Shown here piece after piece: positions 24,434-37,390 of a stretch of DNA of 48,218 nucleotides (its first letter is position 1; every line of letters begins with the position of its first letter). Location: positions 1-48,218 of the forward strand of contig VEQL01000022.1 in assembly GCA_018883245.1 (NCBI GenBank). The letters are read 5' to 3'. Position numbers and translations under genes: made by a program. This stretch comes from Chthoniobacterales bacterium (lineage in GTDB: Bacteria; Verrucomicrobiota; Verrucomicrobiia; Chthoniobacterales; JACTMZ01). Under the pieces are notes generated by a model. That model did not search any database. It saw nothing but the letters and a program-made list of their open reading frames with translations, and had not been told where the DNA came from.

Positions 24434-25366
24434 CTACCCGGCAAGGATCCGGTCACATCTCTCGAGCCAGCGAGCCGGGTGACCGGCATATCGGTCGGCC
24501 AGTGCCGCAATCATAGGACGCGTGTCGCGAGCGATGCAGCTAATAACCTCACTCGGAATGTCAACGGACGGGCGGCAATTCCTCGCCGTAGTAATGGCTC
24601 CAACAGCAGGAACGATCAGAGGTGTGTGTGACACATCAACTCCAAGAAACGCAAACAGCTTGCCGAGGAAGCCGACAGGATCGGCCTCGAGATCGTCATA
24701 CCAACCAACGAAAAAATTGGAGGGGGGTAGATGCGCCGACCAGATGTTGATGGTGCGCAAGTAATCGTTACGCAACCGAAATTCCGGAGACTGAATCAGG
24801 TCCGCGAATGGCGTTTTCACAAGACCCAGGTCGTGGTTGAGCCGAATGTGCGAGATCGTCCTGGCGACAGGATCACGCAGAATGAAGAAAACCTTCACAC
24901 TTGGGAAAAGCGATGTGACATGCCTCACTCTGGGCTGGTCGAGGATTGCATAGGCTGGAGTGATTTCCCCCTTCACCAGTCCGTTGCCGCGGCGAAAGCG
25001 ACTGCGATACCAAGCGTCGTTCTTTTCTCCGTGGGCACAAAGAGAGATGCCCTTGGAGAGCGCGCGGAGTGACGCCTTTCGGCCCAGGGGAGCGCCGGTT
25101 GCCAACCCGCGAAGACAGCTGGCTAAAAGCTTCCACCGATTCGGAGCGTCAAGTCCTGTGCTTAAGCATACTTCCGCCACATTTGGGAGCGGTGGACCTG
25201 TCGGGGGCTCTCCCCACCCATGGCGCACAAGCCGGTCGAAGTAGTGAATTTCCTTAGCGTTTGGCAGCCACAACTCAGGATGATGCCTGAGGCAGGAGTG
25301 GATCCATGTTGTGCCCGCCCGCTGGGCCCCGATGCCGAGGAAGTCCACGACAGGTTGTTCGTTCAT
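24434..25366 (-). CDS. Sulfotransferase (complete)
   Basis: The protein has 310 residues from ATG 25366. The PAPS 5'-phosphosulfate loop is GAQRAGTTW (13-21), followed by LPNAKEIHYFDR, and the 3'-phosphate loop is VKVFFILRDPVARTISHIR. The length is normal for bacterial cytosolic sulfotransferases of the heparan-sulfate-like family. It transfers sulfate from PAPS to a hydroxyl or amine, here probably on the glycan or its lipid. The fragment at 1743-2084 looks like a broken relative. It is co-directional with and 33 bases upstream of the methyltransferase gene, suggesting a two-gene operon. Confidence 0.9.
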   Translation of the reverse strand: MNEQPVVDFLGIGAQRAGTTWIHSCLRHHPELWLPNAKEIHYFDRLVRHGWGEPPTGPPLPNVAEVCLSTGLDAPNRWKLLASCLRGLATGAPLGRKASLRALSKGISLCAHGEKNDAWYRSRFRRGNGLVKGEITPAYAILDQPRVRHVTSLFPSVKVFFILRDPVARTISHIRLNHDLGLVKTPFADLIQSPEFRLRNDYLRTINIWSAHLPPSNFFVGWYDDLEADPVGFLGKLFAFLGVDVSHTPLIVPAVGAITTARNCRPSVDIPSEVISCIARDTRPMIAALADRYAGHPARWLERCDRILAG

Positions 25367-25517
25367 GATTGGTGAAAGATGGGCCCGGTGTGGATGCGAG
25401 AAGCACTCAATATTCCCCGCGTGATCATGAGACGTCAACGAAACCAGACGCTGCAATTTGCGAACGCGGAAATGGAACTGCGAAAATTATCGTCAGCAGT
25501 GACCGCTCGAGATAGCG

Positions 25518-26411
25518 ATGATAGCCGTTGCTCAGGCTCGAACTCGCGAGAAAACCGCCGCCACAAATTTCGACATGACCTTCAACCCGAACTACGACCA
25601 CTTTTACAGGGCGCGGCCGGCGTGGCTGCGGGGGAGCATTTCGTATCGGGACGGCCTGTTTCTGCAAGATGCCATCCGGCTAGAGAGGCCCTCTTTCGTG
25701 CTGGAGATCGGGACGGCATCGGGCTTTTCGGCAGCGAGCTTGTGCCACTCGCTCGAGATTGCGGCGCGATCGCACGGGGGCAGATGGGACTATCGCGTGA
25801 TCTCTTACGACATCGCGCCGTATTTCTATGCCGATAAGTCGAAGTCCGTCGGCGATGCCGCAAAGTATCTCCTGGACGCAAGTCTGCTCGCGCACATCGA
25901 GTTTCGAAATCCCCGCAGGGCCGCTGACGCCATCGACGAGTTTCCACCCGACTCGGTTCCTTTCGTGTTCATCGATGCCAACCACAAGCATCCGTGGCCA
26001 GCGCTCGACCTACTCGCACTGACGAACGTTATCTGTCCTGGTGGGTCGGTTATCCTACACGACATCAACCTTCCAATCCTCCAGCCGACTTATCAATTTT
26101 GGGGCCCGCATCACCTGTTCGCAGATTTGAACCTCGAAAAGACGATTCCCACGGGACCGGGCAAGCCGGCAAACATCGGGCAGTTGCGGATGCCCGAGGA
26201 CAAAACGAGCCTGCGCCACGACCTCTTGACCATCATCAACGCCCATCCGTGGGAGATAGCGATTGACGACCATTACCTGAGTCGACTCGGTTTGCGTCGA
26301 GTTAACGGTGCCGCAAAGCGCGTCCCCGTTCTCGATCGGCTGCGGAGTTTTTTCCGATCCGCACCGACGCCGGCCGCCAGCCATGTCGAATTCATGACGG
26401 CCGACAATTAG
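25518..26411 (+). CDS. Class I SAM-dependent methyltransferase (Methyltransf_24-like)
   Basis: The protein has 297 residues from ATG 25518; a later in-frame ATG (MTFNPNYDHFY) is an alternative start. Motif I is VLEIGTASG (61-69). VFIDANHKHPWPALDLLAL followed by CPGGSVILHDINLP is characteristic of the group of sugar- and hydroxylase-associated methyltransferases often found in polysaccharide clusters. It is convergent with the membrane protein gene ending at 26422 (10-base gap) and divergent from the sulfotransferase gene. Likely role: O-methylation of a glycan residue, a common chain-end modification recognised by Wzt-type domains. Confidence 0.82.
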   Translation: MIAVAQARTREKTAATNFDMTFNPNYDHFYRARPAWLRGSISYRDGLFLQDAIRLERPSFVLEIGTASGFSAASLCHSLEIAARSHGGRWDYRVISYDIAPYFYADKSKSVGDAAKYLLDASLLAHIEFRNPRRAADAIDEFPPDSVPFVFIDANHKHPWPALDLLALTNVICPGGSVILHDINLPILQPTYQFWGPHHLFADLNLEKTIPTGPGKPANIGQLRMPEDKTSLRHDLLTIINAHPWEIAIDDHYLSRLGLRRVNGAAKRVPVLDRLRSFFRSAPTPAASHVEFMTADN

Positions 26412-26421
26412 GGAGCCTAGG

Positions 26422-28050
26422 CTAGGCGCGCGCGCGACTGGGCCAACGGATGCCGCGGAACCAAGCAATAGCCAAAACGATGCCCGCAGCCATCAGCAGA
26501 GAATGCAGCGCAGACAAAAGATGCAGATACCGGTGCGTGTCGAAGGAGTTGGCCACGGCAACGGTCAGGCTGGTGCCGAGGCACGAGGCCCAGAATATTC
26601 CGGTCACGAGAAGCGCATCCCTGAGGCTGTCGCCGTGGCTTCGCGCTCGTCGCCATGCGATGCGCACGGCGAGGAGCGGCCACGCACATACCCACAAGGC
26701 GAGGAAGGGCGGGCCGATGCGCTGAAGCAGGACATCGGGCACGGGGGGGGCCACGGCGACCTTTTTGGGAATGGCACCGACTCGGGATCTCGTCTCCGCC
26801 CGAACTCGCTCGTAAACATGGCCCAACGGCAACTCCGGCCGCATGGCGTCGTGGGCCTCAAAGGTGTCCATCGCACGCAGGCTCTGCTGAAAAAACGCTT
26901 TCCAGCGCAGGTTCTCCCCGTAGAGCGTGAGGGACAAATCACTGACGGACAGACGTAACTGCCGCAAGACCTTTAACAGCATCTCGGACGGGTGTGCGAC
27001 GAGCGCTTCGAAGTAGGCACGATACATGTATCGCCTCCGCTGAGCGGCATCACTGCAGTGCGGAATCTCATCCAGGAGATTCGAATGATAGAGCAGCGTC
27101 TCCGGATTGTGGCCAAGCACGAAGTGAAAGAAGGATTTCGTGACGCGGCGGCTCTCTTCGATCTTCGCTTCGAGTCGACCGAGGTATGCCTCTTCCTCCG
27201 CACTGGATCCGCCTTTTTCGACCCGCATGCGAATGGTCTTCGCGATGATGGGAGCGTGTAAGCAAAATAGTTCTTTCGGCAGGAAATCCTTGGCCCGTTC
27301 GTCCGGAATCCACCCCACAGACCAAGGGACAAAAAGGAGCCACACAACGGCCAAAGCGCCGCCCAAAGCCAGCGGGGACGCGCGCAAGATAACATTGGGG
27401 GGCGCAGTTTTCCCAATAAGACCCAGCGCAACTACCAAGACCGGCACCAACGAGGCAAATCCCCAACTCGGCTTGGTGCTGTAGGCGATAAATGAAACGA
27501 GAATGGCGGCGCCCCCGTAGCACATCATGGGGACGATGCGCGCGTCTTTCCAGCGCGCCCGGGCATACAGCAGGCACAACCATATCTGCACGAGGGCCAG
27601 CATCGGAAAAATCCCCTCGGGTCGGATCGATTCCTCGTAGCGAATCGCGTTGGCATTCCAGAGGTAGAGGGCGAGGAAAGCTAGTCCGGTCAAACGCACC
27701 CACCACGCGCGGTCCAGACGGGCCGGAAGCCAGGCCGCCCATTGAAGCCATGTGGCCCACCACACGAAGCCCGAAAGGATTCCGCTTACGTGCTGGACGG
27801 TGGTGATCGTGTAGTAGTCTCCGCCGCACTTCAGCACCGCCAGGAGAAAGAGAGGATAGGCAAGGTCGCGGCCCAAGAAAGTCTGGCAAAAACCCGAGCC
27901 GGAGAGCTGGCTGAGGGCGGGCATGATGTAGCTATAGGTGTCGAGATCCAATAGCGGCACGCCGGGCGCGCGTGTTCTCAACAGTATCGCCACTCCGAAA
28001 ATTAACGTCAGGAGTGACCACTCGAAATATCGCCGACCGCCAGTGCCCAT
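26422..28050 (-). CDS. Multi-pass membrane protein, GT-C glycosyltransferase-like
   Basis: The product has 542 residues from ATG 28050, about ten hydrophobic helices and a large soluble loop (~270-430). After the first helix comes PLLDLDTYSYIMPAL, an acidic loop-1 D-x-D-type motif as in GT-C polyprenyl-phosphate-sugar-dependent glycosyltransferases. The C-terminal helices end in an Arg-rich tail. No close family is recognised. The start is 2 bases after the stop of the preceding gene (28053-29651), so the two are co-translated. A role in adding a sugar to the exported glycan at the periplasmic face is inferred. Confidence 0.72.
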   Translation of the reverse strand: MGTGGRRYFEWSLLTLIFGVAILLRTRAPGVPLLDLDTYSYIMPALSQLSGSGFCQTFLGRDLAYPLFLLAVLKCGGDYYTITTVQHVSGILSGFVWWATWLQWAAWLPARLDRAWWVRLTGLAFLALYLWNANAIRYEESIRPEGIFPMLALVQIWLCLLYARARWKDARIVPMMCYGGAAILVSFIAYSTKPSWGFASLVPVLVVALGLIGKTAPPNVILRASPLALGGALAVVWLLFVPWSVGWIPDERAKDFLPKELFCLHAPIIAKTIRMRVEKGGSSAEEEAYLGRLEAKIEESRRVTKSFFHFVLGHNPETLLYHSNLLDEIPHCSDAAQRRRYMYRAYFEALVAHPSEMLLKVLRQLRLSVSDLSLTLYGENLRWKAFFQQSLRAMDTFEAHDAMRPELPLGHVYERVRAETRSRVGAIPKKVAVAPPVPDVLLQRIGPPFLALWVCAWPLLAVRIAWRRARSHGDSLRDALLVTGIFWASCLGTSLTVAVANSFDTHRYLHLLSALHSLLMAAGIVLAIAWFRGIRWPSRARA

Positions 28051-28052
28051 GT

Positions 28053-29651
28053 TTAGTCTGTGACTTTGGTCGCCGCCCTTCGGAAAACTTTCCTGCTTAT
28101 GGCTACGGTTGCAACCAAGAGCACGATCTGCGAGTTCTGCCACAAGGGTAAACCATACCGCGGTGTGATTTCGGTGAACATGGTGACCATGGTATTGGCT
28201 AAGGTGATCCCTAGGCCGACCGCAAGAAAGCCAAACATGGCCAGCAGCATCGTCGTGTCCTCGCCCAAGGGCCGCCTGTTGGTTGCGAGGACCACCAGTG
28301 CCGACGCAGCGGCGAGGAACCAAATGCCCAGCGGCACAAAGCCCCATGGGTCAACATACGCGCGGAAAAGCGGCGCCTTGCGCACAGAGTCCACGCCCCG
28401 TCTCGAGTAGTTCGCGAAGGTGTCCAACCGGGCGATCAACTTGTGTTCTCGCACGTCCTTTGTCTTTTGGTCGTTCAGTCTGTCGATGAGCTGCGCAGTG
28501 GTCGCGGGAGGTGTGGCCGCGATGTTAGACAGGGGCGTCAAAGATGCGGTCCAGAGATCCCGCCCCACCGAGCGGATCCAGCACGGATCCGGCGGCCAGA
28601 GGACCAAACGCGCAAGTCGATTGAGTCTCCGACGCGACTCGACGAAGAAATCTTTGTGTCCTCGCTCGCGAAGCATCCGCCGAATGTCGACCTCCAGTTC
28701 CGACCCACCTTGGTTCAACCCGCGAGCCGACCAGGCCCGGAGCGCCTCTTTTGTCTCGACGTCGTCCTCGGGGAGCCGCGCAACGATGCGCTCGACGAAT
28801 GAGTCAACCATGTCCCGCGGTTGTTTGTGGATTTGCAACAGTCGCCACTGGAAGGTGTAGCCCATGCTCGAGACGGGTTCGATGTGATAGCGGACGCAGA
28901 GAGTTTTCACGGTGGCCCAAGAAGCGATCAGCGCGAGGAGGGTCCACGCGAGAGCCAGCAGGATCGGTCGTAACTGGGCACCGCGCAGTGGGGCCAGCAT
29001 CGCGAATGGAACAATCGCCGCGTAGAGGACATAGACATGCCGCGACTGCAGGCACGCATAAAGCGCTGCACAGTAGATCACCCAATGCCACCACCGGTCC
29101 TGAGGAATCGATCGGATAAGCCACAGCACACTGGCGGCGAAAGCATAGACGGCAATGATGCCACCCGTCTCACTGCCGACGCATTGGGCAAAGCACGGAG
29201 CGATCGGACAGACGACTAGAAAAGCGGCCGCCCACCAGCGCGCCCGCCACGATTGCGCCGCCACCCCCACCAGCCACGTTTGCGCCAGCACGAGGGCACA
29301 GTGCTGGACAAGGATCAGCCCCTCCACGCCACGATCGCTGGGAAAGACTCCGTCTCCCAAGGCGCCGATGAGATGACGCGCGGCCAGACAATACAGCGGC
29401 GGCCACTGGATCACCGTCAGGTAGTCGATCTGGCGCAACGCTTGGAACATGCCGTCAGAATCACGCCACCACGCTGGTTGTGTGCAGTAGAGAACGGCGG
29501 AAGGAAGTCCAAGCAGCGTTACGAGCAGCAACCACTGGGCGAATTCATGTCGCCATGTTGGCCGGACCCCAGCGGACTGAGCACATGACTGCCGTGGCGG
29601 CGGCAGACCGGCACCCGCGTGTTCGTCACCTTTTTCCGGGGGAGTCCTCAT
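28053..29651 (-). CDS. Multi-pass membrane protein, GT-C glycosyltransferase-like
   Basis: The protein has 532 residues from ATG 29651, with a ~45-residue charged/proline-rich cytoplasmic leader, around ten helices, and a soluble loop of ~150 residues (~270-420). The first periplasmic loop has WWRDSDGMFQALRQID and then QWPPLYCLAARHLIG, an acidic loop typical of GT-C or oligosaccharide-polymerase folds. It matches no named family I can give with certainty. It is of similar size and layout to the next gene, to which it is coupled by a 2-base gap; the pair may be distant paralogues or a heteromer. Confidence 0.7.
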   Translation of the reverse strand: MRTPPEKGDEHAGAGLPPPRQSCAQSAGVRPTWRHEFAQWLLLVTLLGLPSAVLYCTQPAWWRDSDGMFQALRQIDYLTVIQWPPLYCLAARHLIGALGDGVFPSDRGVEGLILVQHCALVLAQTWLVGVAAQSWRARWWAAAFLVVCPIAPCFAQCVGSETGGIIAVYAFAASVLWLIRSIPQDRWWHWVIYCAALYACLQSRHVYVLYAAIVPFAMLAPLRGAQLRPILLALAWTLLALIASWATVKTLCVRYHIEPVSSMGYTFQWRLLQIHKQPRDMVDSFVERIVARLPEDDVETKEALRAWSARGLNQGGSELEVDIRRMLRERGHKDFFVESRRRLNRLARLVLWPPDPCWIRSVGRDLWTASLTPLSNIAATPPATTAQLIDRLNDQKTKDVREHKLIARLDTFANYSRRGVDSVRKAPLFRAYVDPWGFVPLGIWFLAAASALVVLATNRRPLGEDTTMLLAMFGFLAVGLGITLANTMVTMFTEITPRYGLPLWQNSQIVLLVATVAISRKVFRRAATKVTD

Positions 29652-29938
29652 GGAATCGCGAGGAATACGAGGATACCGCAAATTTTAAGGCGGAGCAGCA
29701 TTGGCTTTATTAGCCAGCAATAAGCGCGATCGTTAGCGGCTTTGCCGGCAACCACCACGAATAACGCCCAAGGCCAATGCAGCGACAAAAATCATGCGGC
29801 GAGCAAGACTTCTTTTCCATGCGGAGAAATCGAGAGTTCAAGAAAGCACACCCGGGCGCGAGCGCCGTTAGCATGGAGCACCTTAGCTGAGAGCTTTGCT
29901 TTTGCGGGAGGGCGGGGAATCTGTGACATTTTCCGCCA

Positions 29939-31120
29939 ATGAAGCGCTTGCGCCTGCCCAGCCCGTTCATCTGGATCTTGGCGGCCATGCTTTTCGCCGG
30001 TGGCGCGGCTTACATCGGGCGCGGGCTTTCCTTGCCGTGGCAAACGGACCAAGACATCGACCTCAAACTGCGCAATGATGAGCATGCCATTTTTGCGGAG
30101 CGTATTTACCCGCACGGACTCGTCGCCGCCGCGGACGGGCATGCGGGCATTACCAATTACACAGTTTATCCTCCCTACGCTTTTGCCATTTTCACCCCGC
30201 TCTTCGCTCCCCCGGGATACAACCCGGATCGAGCCCTGTTTCAATTCTTGAGCGTGGCTGCGCTCGGACTCATGGCTTTTTATGGGGCCTCGCAATTGCG
30301 TTTCGCGGGCCCTGCAGCGGCCGCTTTGGGCGCGGCGATTCCCTTGGCTTTCTCGGGGAACTTTGTCGCGCTCTGCCAAGGACAGTTCTCCATCATCAGC
30401 ACCGGATTCGTCATCGCGCAGATGATACTGCTAGACCAGAAGAGGCCGATCGCGGCAGGCCTCTGCTGGGCTCTGGCCATGATCAAGCCACAGATCGCTG
30501 TCGCTTTCGCCCTGCTCTTTTTTATCGGGCAACGAAGAAATATTCTCGGACTTATTGCAGGCGCGGTATCCCTCTTGGCCTTAAGCGGCGTCGCTCTTCT
30601 CTGGACAGGAACTTCGCCCGAAAATGCCGTCGTCGAGGGATTTCTCAGTCACCAACTGACACACCTGCAGCATCAGAGCAACGCCGCCGGAATGTGGATG
30701 GGGTCTTTTGGACTCACGCCGATCCAGGCGACCGCGGTGGCCGGCGGGCTCACCGGGCTTCTGGCCGTGGCTTTATGGCTTTTCGCGCGTCAAAAGGCTG
30801 AGTCAATGTCGATAGACAAAACCGCCGCCGTTTGCGCCGCGTTTGGTTACTCCGGATTTTATCATGTGCACTATGACAACATGATGCTCTTCCCTCTTTT
30901 GCTCGCTTTGGTCGTGGCGGCCTTGAGAAGCGGCGCCATTGTTCTTTGGGCAACTTCCGCCATTCTTGCTGCCATCTGCTACGCCGAGCCGGGATTTCTC
31001 GTGGGTGCAGTGCAAACGAGCGCTTTCGTGCGTTGGTTCGTCTTCCTCTGGCCGCCAGTTGCTTGCGCAGTGCTACTCTGCACGCCACGCACCGAACGCA
31101 CGGCTGCGGCACATGCCTAA
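29939..31120 (+). CDS. GT87-family membrane glycosyltransferase
   Basis: The protein has 393 residues from ATG 29939 and about ten membrane helices. After the first helix, WQTDQDIDLKLRNDEHAIF and then TNYTVYPPYAFAIFTPLF match the DUF2029/GT87 pattern of polyprenyl-phosphate-dependent mannosyl/arabinosyl transferases. Loop 1 carries the acidic residues and a Y-P-P motif. It would act on the periplasmic side using a lipid-phosphate sugar. A dead copy of its promoter and first ~45 codons sits at 10849-11036. It is the last accessory gene before the truncated tRNA. The 287 bases upstream (29652-29938) hold no gene I can support. Confidence 0.82.
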   Translation: MKRLRLPSPFIWILAAMLFAGGAAYIGRGLSLPWQTDQDIDLKLRNDEHAIFAERIYPHGLVAAADGHAGITNYTVYPPYAFAIFTPLFAPPGYNPDRALFQFLSVAALGLMAFYGASQLRFAGPAAAALGAAIPLAFSGNFVALCQGQFSIISTGFVIAQMILLDQKRPIAAGLCWALAMIKPQIAVAFALLFFIGQRRNILGLIAGAVSLLALSGVALLWTGTSPENAVVEGFLSHQLTHLQHQSNAAGMWMGSFGLTPIQATAVAGGLTGLLAVALWLFARQKAESMSIDKTAAVCAAFGYSGFYHVHYDNMMLFPLLLALVVAALRSGAIVLWATSAILAAICYAEPGFLVGAVQTSAFVRWFVFLWPPVACAVLLCTPRTERTAAAHA

Positions 31121-31215
31121 TCTCAGGAGCAGGACGCCACATGCCAAGGCGTAGCAAGTAGTTCCTCCCGGTTCCAAATTTGACACCGAGGTCGTCATTC
31201 AAACGCTCGTCCAAC

Positions 31216-31239
31216 AAATTGTAACCCAAATTGTAACCC
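31216..31239. repeat. Perfect 12-bp tandem duplication
   Basis: AAATTGTAACCC occurs twice head-to-tail with no mismatch, about 130 bases from the truncated tRNA. It is too short to be a minisatellite. It could be paired protein-binding half-sites or a small target duplication. Confidence 0.5.
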
Positions 31240-31366
31240 TACGACCGTCAAATGGGGTGGGGTGAGTTCACATGAGAGCTTTGAGAAAAGTTTCTAAGTC
31301 TCTAGCGACAAACGGTTAGCGCACGTGAAAGCATTTGGGGCGAAATGGGCGAAAAGTGCCGAAAAA

Positions 31367-31407
31367 TCGTTGCGAACGAGACGCTCTACCAACTGAGCTA
31401 TACCCCC
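31367..31407 (-). pseudogene. Truncated tRNA-Ala(CGC): 5' portion only
   Basis: Reading the minus strand from 31407, acceptor GGGGGTA, D-arm GCTC-AGTTGGTA-GAGC and anticodon loop TTCGCAA (anticodon CGC) fit tRNA-Ala. The 3' side of the anticodon stem begins CGA and then breaks into TTTTTC. No variable loop, T-arm (no GGTTCGA-like stretch) or 3' acceptor strand follows. The gene is therefore cut about base 41 of ~76 and should not give a working tRNA. tRNA genes are common integration targets, so this may mark the right edge of the accessory locus. Confidence 0.75.
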
Positions 31408-31447
31408 TGTCGCGGATGCGCGGATGAAATAAAACATCACGCGCTGA

Positions 31448-33799
<2,352 letters not shown>

Positions 33800-33838
33800 A
33801 TCCGGGATCGGCCGCGCGCGCAGACGGACCGTCGCGAT

Positions 33839-33862
33839 TCCCGCCCCCTCAATGGGGCGGGA
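33839..33862. terminator. Hairpin between convergent katG and membrane-protein genes
   Basis: TCCCGCCCC and GGGGCGGGA form a perfect 9-bp GC-rich stem around a 6-base loop, 40 bases after the katG stop and overlapping the last codons of the convergent gene. There is no T-run, so it would be a weak or factor-assisted bidirectional terminator. Confidence 0.5.
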
Positions 33863-34220
33863 GTGGACGGTTCCACCATAGCCATGCGAGCCCACCGCCC
33901 GCGGCGTAGGCCACCACATCGAGCCAATCGCCTGTCGCGCGCGCGATGAATCTCGGCGCGACAATTTCAAATAGCACTGACCACAGAAGGAGCACGAAGA
34001 CGATTTCCCGTGCATCTGGCGGTCTATCGTGTTTTCGCAATCCGGTTTTCTTTTCGATCCAGAGGCACACCGGAACTGCGCAGGGAATGAGCAGCAGATC
34101 ATTCAACGACCACGCAAAAAATCCATGCGGCACGAGCGGCTTGATCGCCCAGCGATTCACGGCGTAAAGCACGCAGGAAAAAAGAAACAGTCTGTCGCGC
34201 AGGTAGGCGAACGTGCTCAA
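33849..34220 (-). CDS. Small integral membrane protein of unknown function
   Basis: TTG 34220 gives 123 residues; no ATG lies in frame nearby. About four hydrophobic helices are present: LFLFSCVLYAVNRW, FFAWSLNDLLLIPCAVPVCLW, IVFVLLLWSVLFEIV and VVAYAAGGGLAWLWW. The SLNDLLLIP and SVLFEIVAP segments recall small membrane proteins that databases have labelled magnesium citrate secondary transporter; that label is unproven, so no function is assigned. The start overlaps the stop of the 22-codon frame just upstream (TTGA), suggesting coupling. Confidence 0.6.
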   Translation of the reverse strand: MSTFAYLRDRLFLFSCVLYAVNRWAIKPLVPHGFFAWSLNDLLLIPCAVPVCLWIEKKTGLRKHDRPPDAREIVFVLLLWSVLFEIVAPRFIARATGDWLDVVAYAAGGGLAWLWWNRPLPPH

Positions 34221-34285
34221 AGAGCAAAGGCTATGACCACACCGATGCCTGTTGCGATGGCGGCTTTGGCCAGTAGAAAACTCAT
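34217..34285 (-). CDS. Possible 22-residue hydrophobic peptide / leader
   Basis: The frame ATG 34285 to TGA 34217 encodes MSFLLAKAAIATGIGVVIAFAL. This is one uninterrupted membrane helix preceded by few charges, with AGAGGA 13 bases before the ATG. Its stop overlaps the TTG start of the 123-residue membrane gene, so its translation could load ribosomes onto that poor start. It may be a leader peptide, a small membrane subunit, or the true N-terminus of the next protein separated by a sequence error. Nothing proves translation. Confidence 0.35.
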   Translation of the reverse strand: MSFLLAKAAIATGIGVVIAFAL

Positions 34286-34327
34286 GGTGCGGCGAGCGTC
34301 CTCTGGAAATTGGCCTTCGGCAAGCAA

Positions 34328-36425
<2,098 letters not shown>

Positions 36426-36460
36426 CCTTTGATGATGGGGCACGGTTTTTCGCGGCGCCA

Positions 36461-36495
36461 ATAAAAAAGCGCCGCGAACTGGAGTCCGCGGCGCT
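36461..36495 (-). terminator. Intrinsic terminator after the DUF3597 gene
   Basis: On the minus strand AGCGCCGCG pairs with CGCGGCGCT around a ~10-base loop, and the stem is followed directly by TTTTTTAT. It lies ~20 bases after the DUF3597 stop and ends the long minus-strand series that begins at rplS. Confidence 0.85.
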
Positions 36496-36515
36496 TGTGA
36501 AAGGGCGTCGGTTTT

Positions 36516-36887
36516 TCAGGCCAGGAGATCCGACGGCAGTTTGCCGCCGTTCTTGGCGATTTGCTGCAGCACCTGCTTGTGGAGCCAGATGTTCATCTTG
36601 GCGGAATCGGCCGTGTCGCCCGGATAGTTCAGTTCCTTGGCCAGCTCTTTGCGCGCCGCAAGACTGCTGTCCATGCCCACCAGTTTCATCAGGTCCACGA
36701 TGGAAACTTTCCAGTCGAGTTTTTCTTTGGACTTCGAGGAGAGGTCGTTGAGGTAAGCGGTGACGTCGATTTCCTCGACGGGAGCGGCCGCTGCGGCCGG
36801 TGCCTCGGCGGTGGCTGCTATCTCGGATGCGGCAACTTCCTTTTTGCCGCCGAAGACTTTGTTGATGATGGTTGCGAGTAGACCCAT
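36516..36887 (-). CDS. DUF3597 family protein
   Basis: This 123-residue protein matches the DUF3597 pattern. It has a short N-terminal segment MGLLATIINKVFGG, an Ala/Pro-rich linker (~20-37), and the conserved globular part VDVTAYLN-like start, LDWKVSIVDLMKLVGMDSSL, ARKELAKELNYPGD and KMNIWLHKQVLQQIAKNGG. The family has no assigned biochemical role. The gene lies 23 bases after the DUF2780 gene and before a strong terminator, so it is probably the last gene of the operon. Its last residues (LPSDLLA) close the domain normally. Confidence 0.9.
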   Translation of the reverse strand: MGLLATIINKVFGGKKEVAASEIAATAEAPAAAAAPVEEIDVTAYLNDLSSKSKEKLDWKVSIVDLMKLVGMDSSLAARKELAKELNYPGDTADSAKMNIWLHKQVLQQIAKNGGKLPSDLLA

Positions 36888-36910
36888 GGTGTTGTCGGTG
36901 TTTGGTGTTG

Positions 36911-37336
36911 TTATTTGTTGGCGAAAAGGGAAGCGAGGGCCGGAAGTTGTTTCACGACCGCATCGACCGCGTCGGGGCCCGCGACCGACTTGGCCTGCTC
37001 GAAAAATCCGCCGGCCAGAGGACCGGCTTTGTCGAGAGGAATACCGGCGCCTTGCAGTGCGCTGATCGCCTGCGCTGCGCCACCCAAATCGCCGCCGAGC
37101 ATGCTGCCCGCTTTGGCCAATAGCCCGCCGAGCATTCCCGAGGCGTCGCCTGACGCACCCGCTGCCGGAGCCGATGACATCAGCGCGGATGCGCCCGGCA
37201 GCAAGCCGACCATGGCTTCAAATTGCGTGCCGCCCGCTTTTTGTTTGATGAAGTTGAGAAGAATCCCCACCCCGGCGCGGACGGCCGGCTCGGGAAGGCT
37301 GAGACTTTGACTGAGGGACTTGACGATTTGATCCAT
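36911..37336 (-). CDS. DUF2780 (VcgC/VcgE-like) protein
   Basis: This 141-residue protein has no signal peptide. The N-terminus (LSQSLSLPEPAVRAGVGILLNFI) is a helical segment, followed by GGTQFEAMVGLLPGASAL, an Ala/Gly-rich linker and KAGSMLG. The C-terminal QAISALQGAGIPLDKAGPLAGGFFE and LPALASLF complete the DUF2780 pattern. Function is unknown in the family; members are often linked to stress and surface proteins. A palindrome shared with 18700-18717 lies about 55 bases before its start. Confidence 0.85.
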   Translation of the reverse strand: MDQIVKSLSQSLSLPEPAVRAGVGILLNFIKQKAGGTQFEAMVGLLPGASALMSSAPAAGASGDASGMLGGLLAKAGSMLGGDLGGAAQAISALQGAGIPLDKAGPLAGGFFEQAKSVAGPDAVDAVVKQLPALASLFANK

Positions 37337-37390
37337 AAGGAACGCAGTTTTACCGGACCTCCTCCTCCGCCGCCAGTCTCCTCCGGCGTA

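Noticed and set aside
29710-29988. 92-codon minus-strand frame between the membrane gene pair and the GT87 gene
   Set aside because: Unusual composition (Cys, Ser, Arg), no ribosome site, no recognisable domain, and it overlaps the GT87 start and its duplicated leader.
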